Shown here: piece after piece, positions 14,115 through 21,523 of the stretch | Layout of the letters: each line of letters opens with the position of its first letter | Position numbering within the stretch: the first letter of the stretch is position 1 | Source of the DNA: JAXHUA01 sp034189695 | Lineage (GTDB): Bacteria; Chloroflexota; Dehalococcoidia; E44-bin15 | Direction: 5' to 3' | DNA: 27,522 nucleotides | NCBI GenBank assembly: GCA_034189695.1 | Contig: JAXHUA010000111.1 | Coordinates: 1 to 27,522, forward strand | Program-made: the position numbers and the translations under genes | The notes under the pieces: model-generated | What the model was told of the DNA's origin: nothing | What the model saw: only the letters and a program-made list of their open reading frames with translations | Databases searched by the model: none

Positions 14115-14536
14115 GTTTTTGGAAAGGTCCATCGTTTCGATCGCGCGACCACTTCCCAATGTGTATCGTGTGCGGCAAGGAGAACCCCGTCGGACTCAAG
14201 ATCGAGTTCCGACAGGAAGGAAATACGGTGAAAGCCGAGTTCACCCCTCGGGAAGTCCACCAGGGATGGCCGGACATAGTCCACGGCGGACTCCTCAGCC
14301 TGTTGCTTGACGAGGCAACGGTCTACGTGCCCAGGTATCTCGGGTTCAACGCCGTCACCGCCAGGTCTGAGATAAGGCTGAGGCAGCCGGTGAGAGTGGG
14401 CCAGAGGCTTTTCATCAGCGCCTGGCCGGTCAGGCAGAACCGGAGGCTGTGCGAGGCAGCGGGACAGATCGACCTTGCCGACGGCACGACCGTGGCCGAA
14501 GGCAAAGCAGTCATGTATATTGTCGAAGAGGCCTAG
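14111..14536 (+). CDS. Hotdog-fold thioesterase (PaaI/4HBT-like)
   Basis: A 141-residue single hotdog domain. The helix motif HGGLLSLLLDEA (about 59-70) carries the catalytic-site His-Gly-Gly and acidic residue of PaaI-type acyl-CoA thioesterases. The N-terminus has a CIVCGKENPVGLKI segment that is common in this subgroup; its two cysteines might bind metal or be structural. The substrate is unknown; with three acyl-CoA synthetases in the window a fatty acyl-CoA is plausible. The start overlaps the tsaB stop (ATGA), and ndk follows after 13 bp. Confidence 0.85.
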   Translation: MSFWKGPSFRSRDHFPMCIVCGKENPVGLKIEFRQEGNTVKAEFTPREVHQGWPDIVHGGLLSLLLDEATVYVPRYLGFNAVTARSEIRLRQPVRVGQRLFISAWPVRQNRRLCEAAGQIDLADGTTVAEGKAVMYIVEEA

Positions 14537-14549
14537 AAAGGACGCCGCC

Positions 14550-15002
14550 ATGCAGCAGACACTCGTTCTTCTCAAGCCCGATGCCGTCCAGAGAGGGCTG
14601 GTGGGTGAGATCATCCATCGCCTGGAGAGACGGGGGCTCAAAATCGTCGCTATGAAGATGATATGGATGGATGAGGCACTGGCGAAACGGCACTACGCAG
14701 TCCACGAGGGAAAGCAGTTCTTCGACGGGCTGGTGGGCTTCATCACATCCAGCCCGATCATTGCCGCCGTTATCAAAGGAGAGAATGCCGTCGACCTGGT
14801 GCGGCGCACCATGGGGGCAACCGACCCAGCCGAGGCGTCACCAGGAACGATAAGGGGTGACTTCGGGGTTGACATCGGGTACAACCTGATTCACGGTTCA
14901 GACTCGGTCGAGAACGCCGCAAAGGAAATCGCTCTCTTCTTCTCGAACGAGGAGATACACGACTACCCCAGGGATATCCAGAGATGGCTCACTGGATCCT
15001 GA
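14550..15002 (+). CDS. ndk: Nucleoside-diphosphate kinase
   Basis: Ndk transfers the gamma phosphate among nucleoside triphosphates through a phosphohistidine. The 150-residue chain has the catalytic NLIHGSDS, the nucleotide-site block RRTMGATDPAEASPGTIRGDF and the N-terminal TLVLLKPDAVQRGL. The ATG at 14550, with AAAGGA upstream, starts exactly where the family starts; the longer frame is an artefact. It is the last gene of the thiL operon and its 3' end overlaps the convergent rsfS by 14 bp. Confidence 0.96.
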   Translation: MQQTLVLLKPDAVQRGLVGEIIHRLERRGLKIVAMKMIWMDEALAKRHYAVHEGKQFFDGLVGFITSSPIIAAVIKGENAVDLVRRTMGATDPAEASPGTIRGDFGVDIGYNLIHGSDSVENAAKEIALFFSNEEIHDYPRDIQRWLTGS

Positions 15003-15336
15003 CGAGGGGAGTGGCCTCGTTCCACAGCTTCTCCAACTGGTAATAGTCCCGTTGCGCCGGGCTGAAGATGTGCACAACCACGTCGCCGAAATCCATCAGC
15101 GTCCAGCCGGAACCGGGGCCACCCTCGCGGCGGCGAAGCTTCGCCCCTTCTCCCTTGAGCACCCTGAGGACTTCATCGCAGATAGCCTCGATCTGGCGCT
15201 GCGTCTCACCATTGCAGATCACGAAGTAGTCGGCGAAGCTGCAGACCTCCCTGGTGTCGAGCATGACAATATCGGCCGCCTGCTTCTCGGATACGGCCTC
15301 AACAGACCTTCTCGCCAGCTCAATCGGCTCCAGCAT
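14989..15336 (-). CDS. rsfS: Ribosomal silencing factor RsfS
   Basis: RsfS binds ribosomal protein uL14 and keeps subunits apart when nutrients run low. The 115-residue length, the block DIVMLDTREVCSFADYFVICNG and the late DFGDVVVHIFSPAQRDYYQLEKLW are all characteristic. The ATG at 15336 with GGGAG upstream is preferred to a longer frame, which would start upstream of the promoter. The gene has its own extended -10 promoter and runs into the end of ndk. Confidence 0.94.
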   Translation of the reverse strand: MLEPIELARRSVEAVSEKQAADIVMLDTREVCSFADYFVICNGETQRQIEAICDEVLRVLKGEGAKLRRREGGPGSGWTLMDFGDVVVHIFSPAQRDYYQLEKLWNEATPLVRIQ

Positions 15337-15352
15337 TGGCTCCCAGCACGGT

Positions 15353-15358
15353 ATTATA
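15353..15358 (-). promoter_or_regulatory. Promoter of rsfS (extended -10)
   Basis: On minus, a perfect TATAAT is preceded by TGG, an extended -10, with no good -35 at 17 bp. It lies 16 bp before the rsfS start codon, so the leader is very short (about 10-12 bases) but includes the GGGAG. Confidence 0.55.
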
Positions 15359-15517
15359 CCACAGGCCAGCGCCATGACCAGTGTACTCGTTTGCCACAAT
15401 TGACCGACCCAGCCGTACGCCGCCGCGACGGCGCGTCCCCGGCACCAGAGCAGCACCAGGAACAACACGCGGACCCGTGGAGCGAAGCCCGAGCCGCTGC
15501 GTGGAAAGGACTCGACG

Positions 15518-15546
15518 TTGATTGCCTCGGCGCCTTTTGCTAGACT
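15518..15546 (+). promoter_or_regulatory. Promoter of mnmA-rnhB-yraN
   Basis: TTGATT (15518-15523), a 17-bp spacer and TAGACT (15541-15546) preceded by TGC. The start near 15553 gives a leader of about 17 bases before mnmA. The rest of the 15359-15517 gap shows no gene. Confidence 0.55.
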
Positions 15547-15569
15547 TCCCCAGGGGAGATTGTTTCAGT

Positions 15570-16646
15570 ATGCCTGAGCGCATCGCCGTCGCCATGAGCG
15601 GGGGCCTGGACTCATCTGTCACCGCTGCGCTTCTCGTCAAACGGGGCTATGACGTTCTCGGCGTCACCATGAGAACGTGGACGCATAACGGCGGCCGGAA
15701 ATCGCCGCAGCCTGCCTGCTGCGGGCCGGACGATCAGGAGGCGGCTCGAAGGGCGGCGCGAGCCCTGGGTATCCCCCTCTTCACCGTCGACCTGAGTCGG
15801 GAGTTTCAGACCGAGGTCATCGAGTACTTCCGTCAAGAGTACCTGCACGGCAGGACCCCGAACCCCTGCGTCAGGTGCAACAGCCTGGTCAAGTTCGGTG
15901 CGCTGGTCAGCGGCGCCGCGAGCCTTGGCCTGGACTTCGACTGGTTCGCCACGGGCCACTACGCCAGGGCCGCCCATGACCCAGCCCGCAATCGCTACGT
16001 CCTCAGAAAAGGCGTAGACCGGTCCAAGGACCAATCGTATTTCCTCTTCGCCCTGTCACAGGAGACCATCAGCCGTCTTCTCCTGCCTCTGGGCGACTAC
16101 ACCAAGGAAGAGGTGAGGAGGCTCGCCCCCGCACTGGGCCTTAGCATGAACGGTAGGCCAGAGAGCCAGGACTTCTCCATCGGCGACTACTCATCACTCT
16201 TCGGCGAGGTCGAATCGGGCCCGATACTGGACAGGCATGGGAACACCCTGGGCCAGCACAGAGGAGTGCCCTTCTACACCGTTGGTCAACGCAAAGGCCT
16301 GGGACTCTCGCTGGGTCAGCCCATGTACGTAACCGCGATAAGGGCCGAGGACAACGTCATCGTCGTCGGCACCAGGGAGGAGGTCCGCGCCGACGCGCTT
16401 GTCGCCTCCCAACTGAACTGGGTGTCGATCCACGGCCTGACGCATCCCATCGAGGCTGGGGCAAAGATAAGGTACCGCCACAGGGAGGCCCAGGCGATGA
16501 TAAGCTCCTGTGGTGAGAACCAGGTGCACGTCGCGTTTGCCGAGCCGCAAACGGCGGTCACGCCTGGGCAGGCTGTGGTCTTCTACCACGGCGACGAAGT
16601 CCTTGGAGGTGGGATCATTGAGCACGCAACGACCCACGTTCGCTGA
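15570..16646 (+). CDS. mnmA: tRNA 2-thiouridylase MnmA, lacking the second catalytic cysteine
   Basis: MnmA adenylates U34 of Lys, Glu and Gln tRNAs and inserts sulfur. The 358-residue chain has the PP-loop SGGLDSSV, the TGHYAR block, the first catalytic cysteine in NPCVRCN, and the C-terminal YTVGQRKGLG and AVTPGQAVVFY blocks. Where most members have ESQxICF with the persulfide cysteine (Cys199 in E. coli), this protein reads ESQDFSIGDY, with no cysteine. It may use a different sulfur route. The start at ATG 15570 is where the family starts. rnhB begins 29 bp inside its 3' end. Confidence 0.93.
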   Translation: MPERIAVAMSGGLDSSVTAALLVKRGYDVLGVTMRTWTHNGGRKSPQPACCGPDDQEAARRAARALGIPLFTVDLSREFQTEVIEYFRQEYLHGRTPNPCVRCNSLVKFGALVSGAASLGLDFDWFATGHYARAAHDPARNRYVLRKGVDRSKDQSYFLFALSQETISRLLLPLGDYTKEEVRRLAPALGLSMNGRPESQDFSIGDYSSLFGEVESGPILDRHGNTLGQHRGVPFYTVGQRKGLGLSLGQPMYVTAIRAEDNVIVVGTREEVRADALVASQLNWVSIHGLTHPIEAGAKIRYRHREAQAMISSCGENQVHVAFAEPQTAVTPGQAVVFYHGDEVLGGGIIEHATTHVR

Positions 16647-17244
16647 AGAGAGGATGCTGGCCCAGCAAGGCCACCGCCTTGTCGCCGGCGTCGACGAAGC
16701 CGGTCGCGGCCCGCTTGCCGGTCCCGCCGTCGCTGCCGCCGTCGTCCTGCCGACGGACTTACAGGCCTCGTGGCTGGAGATGGTGGACGACAGCAAGAGA
16801 CTGACCCCGAAGACGCGCGAATCCCTCTTCACTCTGATTGCGCAGAACGCGCTGGCCACAGGCATCGGCTACGCCCAGGCAGAGGAAATCGACCGTCTCG
16901 GCATTGCCAGGGCAGTGAGGATGGCGATGTGCGCCGCTGTGAGGGACCTGTCGATAGCTCCAGATTTCCTCCTCATCGACTTCGTCCGCCTCGAAGAGCT
17001 TCCAATACCGCAGAGGAGCCTGACCAAGGGCGACAGGCTTTCCCTTTCCATCGCCTGCGCCTCTATTATGGCCAAGGTCACCAGAGACCGCCTGATGACG
17101 TCGCTCGACTCTGTGTATCCCCAGTACGGGTTCTCCAGACACAAGGGATACGGCACGGCGGAACACATCGAGTGTCTCAGACGTTTCGGGCCTTGCCCGG
17201 CACACAGGAAGAGTTTCACTCCCGTGAAGGACTGCGTATGCTGA
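16618..17244 (+). CDS. rnhB: Ribonuclease HII
   Basis: RNase HII nicks RNA within RNA-DNA hybrids and removes misincorporated ribonucleotides. The first catalytic block VAGVDEAGRGPLAGP, the SKRLTP segment, CASIMAKVTRD and the HKGYGTAEH block are intact. I prefer the TTG at 16618: it has GGAGGTG six bases upstream and restores the normal N-terminus (RPTFAEERMLAQQGHRL). The ATG at 16654 leaves only a few residues before the first motif. The gene overlaps mnmA by 29 bp and yraN by 7 bp. Confidence 0.92.
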   Translation: MSTQRPTFAEERMLAQQGHRLVAGVDEAGRGPLAGPAVAAAVVLPTDLQASWLEMVDDSKRLTPKTRESLFTLIAQNALATGIGYAQAEEIDRLGIARAVRMAMCAAVRDLSIAPDFLLIDFVRLEELPIPQRSLTKGDRLSLSIACASIMAKVTRDRLMTSLDSVYPQYGFSRHKGYGTAEHIECLRRFGPCPAHRKSFTPVKDCVC

Positions 17245-17600
17245 ATCGCAAGAAGACCGGTGCGCGCGGCGAGAACATAGCCGCCGACTACCTGAAGAAG
17301 AAAGGCTATCGGATTCGAGAACGCAACTACCGTTGCCGCGCCGGTGAGATCGACATCGTGGCGGAGAAGGGCGACACCCTCGTGTTCGTCGAAGTGCGGA
17401 CCAAGAGTGACCTCTCCTTCGGCACTCCAGAGGAATCCGTCACCGACCCGAAGAAGGGCAAGCTGGTCGATCTGGCACACACCTACGTCGGCACGCATGA
17501 CGGTTTGCCCCCGAACTGGCGCATCGATGTAGTGGCTGTTGAGCTTGACAAAAAGGGCAAGCTCTCCAGATTGCGGCTCATCAGGAACGCCGTGAGCTGA
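17238..17600 (+). CDS. yraN: YraN family (UPF0102) nuclease-fold protein
   Basis: A 120-residue member of the UPF0102 family, which has a Holliday-junction-resolvase-like PD-(D/E)XK fold; its task is not settled. The core GEIDIVAEKGDTLVFVEVRTKS has the Glu, Asp and E-x-R/K pattern of the fold, and GARGENIAADYLKKKGY is the typical N-terminus. The frame overlaps rnhB by 7 bp, the common rnhB-yraN arrangement. No terminator is obvious before the response-regulator promoter 34 bp later. Confidence 0.9.
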   Translation: MLNRKKTGARGENIAADYLKKKGYRIRERNYRCRAGEIDIVAEKGDTLVFVEVRTKSDLSFGTPEESVTDPKKGKLVDLAHTYVGTHDGLPPNWRIDVVAVELDKKGKLSRLRLIRNAVS

Positions 17601-17633
17601 AGCCCGCCGACGTAAACGCCAGGTAGCGCGGTC

Positions 17634-17666
17634 TTTACTTGCGCTTTACCACGCCAGCGGGATAAT
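17634..17666 (+). promoter_or_regulatory. Direct-repeat site and promoter of the two-component genes (site 1)
   Basis: TTTACT (17634-17639) and TTTACC (17645-17650) are 11 bp apart. Exactly 10 bp later is GATAAT (17661-17666). The same layout recurs before the DUF2680-like and ABC transporter genes, so this is probably where the response regulator controls its own gene. Confidence 0.7.
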
Positions 17667-17687
17667 ATGCGCGGAAGGCGAGGAGGC

Positions 17688-18350
17688 ATGCGCATCCTGA
17701 TTGTCGAAGACGAGAAGGACCTGGCGGACGCACTGGCCCGGGGGCTGCACAAGCAGGGCTATGCCGCCGACGTGGCCTACGACGGCGAAGAGGCACTGGT
17801 ACTCGCAGAGGTCAACGACTACGACCTCATAGTCCTCGACCTCAATCTGCCCAGGATAGACGGGGTGGAAGTGTGCCGCCGCATACGCGAGTCACGGTCG
17901 TCCACGGGAATACTCATGTTGACCGCACGCTCCAGCGTCGGCGACCGGGTGAACGGCCTCGACCAGGGCGCCGACGATTACCTGATCAAGCCGTTCCATT
18001 TCCCCGAGCTTCTGGCTCGCATCCGCGCCATACTGCGCCGCGAAGGCCCGACACGGCAGCCCATCCTGAGGGTGGAGGACCTGGTGCTCGACCCGAACGC
18101 TCAGAGGGCGTTTTTCGAGGGAGTCGAGATAAGATTAACCACCAGGGAGTTCGCCGTCCTGGAGTACCTCATCCGCAACGCCGGGCGAATCGTTAGCCAG
18201 GAGGAGCTCCTGGAGCACGTGTGGAATGAGGATGCCAATCTCTTCACCCACACGGTGAAAGTCCACATGATGAACATCCGCAAGAAGCTCAGCAAGGTCG
18301 GGGCAAACGGGCTTATCGACACCGTCAAGGGCAGGGGGTACGTGATATGA
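17688..18350 (+). CDS. OmpR/PhoB-family response regulator
   Basis: The 220-residue regulator has a receiver domain (1-120) and a winged-helix DNA-binding domain (about 128-220). Acidic pocket residues E7 and D8, phosphoacceptor D51, T79 and K101 are all present. The second domain has the LTTREFAVLEYL and HTVKVHMMNIRKKL recognition-helix blocks and ends GRGYVI. Such proteins bind tandem 11-bp direct repeats, which is the layout of the three TTTACC sites in this window. The ATG at 17688 with GAGGAGG upstream is preferred over one seven codons earlier. It overlaps the kinase gene by ATGA. Confidence 0.93.
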   Translation: MRILIVEDEKDLADALARGLHKQGYAADVAYDGEEALVLAEVNDYDLIVLDLNLPRIDGVEVCRRIRESRSSTGILMLTARSSVGDRVNGLDQGADDYLIKPFHFPELLARIRAILRREGPTRQPILRVEDLVLDPNAQRAFFEGVEIRLTTREFAVLEYLIRNAGRIVSQEELLEHVWNEDANLFTHTVKVHMMNIRKKLSKVGANGLIDTVKGRGYVI

Positions 18351-19477
18351 GGCTACCTGCGTTTGCGAAAACACTACGCTTCAAGCTCACCCTGTGGTAT
18401 GTGGCCATCATCATTCTGTTCGGGGCTCTGTTCCTCGTCGCCGTGAACCTGGCGATGCAGCAGTCCGTCACAGGCCCTCCCGTCTTCCTTTCGCACCCGA
18501 TGGCAGCGTCGCAGACCCCGACGGAGATATACAGGCTGGTACGGAGCACGCAGCTGGGACTGCTGCGCAACTACTCGCTCATCGGCTTCGCCGGTCTCGT
18601 CGTCATTGGAGCGGTTGGTGGCCACTTCCTGTCGGGTAGAATGCTCAAGCCGGTCGACCGCGTCTCTTCGCTGGCCGCTCGCATATCCAGCACCAATCTG
18701 AAAGAGAGGATCGGTTACGAAGGGCCGGACGACGAGATCAAGCGTCTCGCCGACACCTTCGATGACATGCTCGAGCGCCTCGAGAGCGCCTTCGAAGCTC
18801 AGAAGCAGTTCATTCAGGACGCGTCCCATGAGCTGCGAACCCCCATCGCCATCGCCCAGACGAACATAGAGGTGGTCGAGATGGAGGAGAGACCCGGCGC
18901 CAGAGACTACAAGCGCCTGATTGAGGTGCTGAAGCTGAGTCTCGACAGGATGAGCAAACTCAGTGACAACCTGTTGCTGCTTTCCGAAGGCGGTAACGAC
19001 CGCTCCAGGTGGTCTGTCGTGGACATGTCTGCCGTTCTCGACGAGGTAGTGGAAGAGGCGTACGCCCAGGCGGCAGCAGCTCACATAAGCCTCGAACTCG
19101 AGCGACCATCAGAGGGGATGCACATAATGGGCGACCCCCTGAGCATGAAGCAGGCTGTCCTCAACCTGGTCGACAACGCCGTCAAGTACAACAGGCGAGG
19201 TGGCTGGGTGAAGGTCTCGGCCAGAAGCGAGCACCCGCTCGTGATTGTCCAGGTGGAAGACAGCGGTGGCGGTATTTCGGAGACGGACCAGCAGCGCGTA
19301 TTCGACCGCTTCTACCGGGTCGACAAGTCCAGGTCGCGCGCTCAGGGCGGCTCCGGGCTCGGGCTGGCCATAGTGAGAAAGATTGTTGAAGACCACGGAG
19401 GCCTTGTCTCCGTTCACAGCACGCTCGGTGAAGGGAGCAGTTTTCGCATAGCGCTTCCCCACCATACCCCCGTCTGA
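18347..19477 (+). CDS. Membrane sensor histidine kinase
   Basis: The 376-residue kinase has two membrane segments (about 15-37 and 77-95) around a short external loop of about 40 residues, then a HAMP linker (about 96-148). The phosphoacceptor is H161 in DASHELRTP. The N box is NLVDNAVKYN (N277), the G1 box is DSGGGI (305-310) and the G2 box GGSGLGL (334-340). The small external loop suggests sensing within or near the membrane rather than a bulky soluble ligand. It is translationally coupled to the regulator and forms a pair with it. Confidence 0.93.
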   Translation: MRLPAFAKTLRFKLTLWYVAIIILFGALFLVAVNLAMQQSVTGPPVFLSHPMAASQTPTEIYRLVRSTQLGLLRNYSLIGFAGLVVIGAVGGHFLSGRMLKPVDRVSSLAARISSTNLKERIGYEGPDDEIKRLADTFDDMLERLESAFEAQKQFIQDASHELRTPIAIAQTNIEVVEMEERPGARDYKRLIEVLKLSLDRMSKLSDNLLLLSEGGNDRSRWSVVDMSAVLDEVVEEAYAQAAAAHISLELERPSEGMHIMGDPLSMKQAVLNLVDNAVKYNRRGGWVKVSARSEHPLVIVQVEDSGGGISETDQQRVFDRFYRVDKSRSRAQGGSGLGLAIVRKIVEDHGGLVSVHSTLGEGSSFRIALPHHTPV

Positions 19478-19540
19478 GGCCCAGGCCCCCCCAGTCCAAC
19501 CCCACTTCCGGGGTGCCGGTTTCGCCATAGGGCTCGACCC

Positions 19541-19573
19541 TTTACCCCGCATTTACCTCCCGCGTGCTATGGT
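19541..19573 (+). promoter_or_regulatory. Direct-repeat site and promoter of the DUF2680-like gene (site 2)
   Basis: TTTACC at 19541-19546 and again at 19552-19557 (11 bp apart), then 10 bp, then TATGGT (19568-19573) preceded by TGC. No good -35 is present, as expected of a promoter that needs an activator. Confidence 0.7.
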
Positions 19574-19621
19574 GAAGCCAAGTCAGCTTGCACCGAGCAT
19601 GTGAGCGAAGGGAGGTGATCC

Positions 19622-20005
19622 ATGAAGAGATATCTCAAGGTCGGGGCCATAGCCCTCCTGGCCATCGCCATCATCGGCGTGATGGCCGGCAGCGCCGTCG
19701 CGTTCGCTGACTCGTCAGAGGGAGACGCGGATGCAACGGAAGGGCCGCGGCAGGTGTTTGTCACCAAGGTCGCCGACATCCTGGGGCTTGAAACCGAGCA
19801 GGTGGCCAATGCCTTCCAGCAAGCTCACCAGGAGATGTTCCAGGAGGGCCAGCAGATGCGCCTTCAGAAGGCGCTCCAGGAGGGCCTGATCACTGAGGAC
19901 GAGGCCAGCGAGATCCAGGACTGGTGGCAGCAACAGCCCGAGGCCTTGCAGAAGCTCGGACCGGTGAATCGATGTCCGGGCGGGCACATGTGGGGTGTCC
20001 GCTAG
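19622..20005 (+). CDS. Secreted DUF2680-like protein
   Basis: The 127-residue protein has a clear signal peptide: MKRY, then a hydrophobic stretch to about residue 27, with AVAFA before DSSEG. The mature part contains the helical block VADILGLETEQVANAFQQAHQEM and the segment GLITEDEASEIQDWWQQQPEAL, which I recognise from DUF2680 (YckD-like) proteins. Its job is not known; it is probably an envelope protein. The Shine-Dalgarno GGAGGTGATC is almost a full complement of the 16S tail, so translation should be strong. It lies between the histidine kinase and the ABC transporter, has its own TTTACC site and is followed by a terminator. Confidence 0.85.
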   Translation: MKRYLKVGAIALLAIAIIGVMAGSAVAFADSSEGDADATEGPRQVFVTKVADILGLETEQVANAFQQAHQEMFQEGQQMRLQKALQEGLITEDEASEIQDWWQQQPEALQKLGPVNRCPGGHMWGVR

Positions 20006-20035
20006 TTCTACCGCCCCCCGCAAGAGCAGGGGCAC

Positions 20036-20086
20036 GGGCCCTGTTCTGCTTGAGCACGAACAGGGACCCGGGCTCCTGTTTTCTTG
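20036..20086 (+). terminator. Terminator after the DUF2680-like gene
   Basis: GGGCCCTGTTC (20036-20046) pairs with GAACAGGGACCC (20058-20069), 11 bp with one bulged A. CTCCTGTTTTCTT follows. It separates the DUF2680-like unit from the ABC transporter unit. Confidence 0.75.
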
Positions 20087-20111
20087 GGAGGCTTCCGCCG
20101 CACGCTCTTAT

Positions 20112-20144
20112 TTTACCATCCCTTTACCGCAGCCGTGCTACCGT
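20112..20144 (+). promoter_or_regulatory. Direct-repeat site and promoter of the ABC transporter genes (site 3)
   Basis: TTTACC at 20112-20117 and 20123-20128 (11 bp apart), then 10 bp, then TACCGT (20139-20144) preceded by TGC. The bases GTGCTA before and into the -10 are shared with site 2. Confidence 0.7.
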
Positions 20145-20192
20145 TGGTGACAGGTACCCGGGAGAACCGGGCCTGAACAGGGAGAAAGCACC

Positions 20193-21488
20193 ATGATTAC
20201 GCTGAAGAGGGCCTTCAAGAACATCCTGAGAAGTAGAATCAGAACACTGCTGGTGAGCCTGGTCCTCGCCCTGTGTGTGGCGGTGTTCGTATCGACCATC
20301 GCCGGCGTGGAGGCCAGCGAGTCCGCCACCGCCGAAATGCTCGACGAGTACGGCGAGGCGGCTGAGGCTACGATTGAGCAGACCGAACTGGCGATGACGG
20401 CGATAATGGTGAGAGCAGGCATGAGCTTCTCCGAAGGGGGACCCCCCAGTGGAGCATTCGGCGAAGAGCCCATCGATGAAGAGGTAGTCGATGAGATCTC
20501 CTCCATGGACGACGTCGAGGCGGTGGTGCCGACGGTGAGTGCCGGCATCGGCGAAGGTGGCGAGGGGCAAGCAGGTTTCCAGGGCGAGGGTGGCGGGGGG
20601 TTCTTTGTGACCCGTTTCGACTACATGATAACCGGCGTTCCACTCGACTCGACGCTGGATGAGAAGTACCAGTACCTGCCGGTCAACATTGTCGATGGGA
20701 GGAATCTGGAGGAGGGCGACAGCGATGCCGTCCTGATCAGCGAGGACCTGACCGACTACTTCGGAGCCGGCGTCGGCGACAGTATAGAGATCGAGGGATC
20801 GAGCTTCGAGGTTGCCGGAGTCTATTTGAGCACGATGATGAACAACGAGGTCTACATGGACCTCGCGGCAGCGCAGGACATGCTGGGGATGGAAGGGGAA
20901 GTGTCCTCGCTGACAGTGTACGCCGAGAGCGCTTCCGCCGTCGACGATGTAGTAGACGAGATTGAGTCGGAGTACCCCGATTTCATGGTCATGGCCATGA
21001 GTGACATGCAGTCTCAGTTCGGGGACGTCATCCAGCGGGAGCAGGAGAGAGTCCTCGGCAGCCTGGATGAGAACCTGGCCAACATCCAGTCCCTCGGACT
21101 CAGCATCACGATTGTCTCAGTCATCATCGGGGTCCTGCTCATCTTCGGGCTGATGTTCTACACCGTGCGTGAGAGGACAAAGGAGATCGGCACCCTCAAG
21201 GCGATTGGGTTCAGCAACCCGGAGATAATGAAGCAGTTCATGTACGAAGGGCTGTACACCGGGCTCATCGGAGGAGTCATCGGGCTGGCCATCGCCGCCG
21301 CCGCTTCCTCGCTCCTCAGTTCGTGGCTGCTGAACCCGTCGGCGACCCTCGCGGTGTCCACGCACGTAACGCTTTTCTCCGTGCTGCTCGGGATCGGCGT
21401 GGCCATCGCCGCCGGGGCGCTTGGCAGCCTCTATCCCGCCTGGAGGGCTTCACGGGTGAGCCCGATGGAAGCGCTCAGGCGCGAATAA
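20193..21488 (+). CDS. MacB/FtsX-type ABC transporter permease
   Basis: The 431-residue permease has the MacB layout. One membrane helix lies at about 19-37, then a large external domain of about 260 residues, then three helices at about 303-324, 353-375 and 388-412. The FtsX-like core carries RERTKEIGTLKAIGFSNPEI, a typical cytoplasmic coupling loop, and the chain ends YPAWRASRVSPMEALRRE, also family-typical. The external domain is unusually acidic and has a Gly-rich loop (about 120-138). Such transporters move peptides, lipoproteins or antibiotics, or transmit force across the membrane, rather than import nutrients. The ATPase follows after 35 bp. No MacA-like adaptor is present. Confidence 0.92.
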   Translation: MITLKRAFKNILRSRIRTLLVSLVLALCVAVFVSTIAGVEASESATAEMLDEYGEAAEATIEQTELAMTAIMVRAGMSFSEGGPPSGAFGEEPIDEEVVDEISSMDDVEAVVPTVSAGIGEGGEGQAGFQGEGGGGFFVTRFDYMITGVPLDSTLDEKYQYLPVNIVDGRNLEEGDSDAVLISEDLTDYFGAGVGDSIEIEGSSFEVAGVYLSTMMNNEVYMDLAAAQDMLGMEGEVSSLTVYAESASAVDDVVDEIESEYPDFMVMAMSDMQSQFGDVIQREQERVLGSLDENLANIQSLGLSITIVSVIIGVLLIFGLMFYTVRERTKEIGTLKAIGFSNPEIMKQFMYEGLYTGLIGGVIGLAIAAAASSLLSSWLLNPSATLAVSTHVTLFSVLLGIGVAIAAGALGSLYPAWRASRVSPMEALRRE

Positions 21489-21523
21489 TTGAAACGGACA
21501 TACGCAGCAGGAGGCGACAACTC

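Noticed and set aside
19478..19520. Terminator after the histidine kinase
   Set aside because: CCCC/GGGG pairing near 19499-19513 is short and has no T-run, so I cannot support a terminator there.
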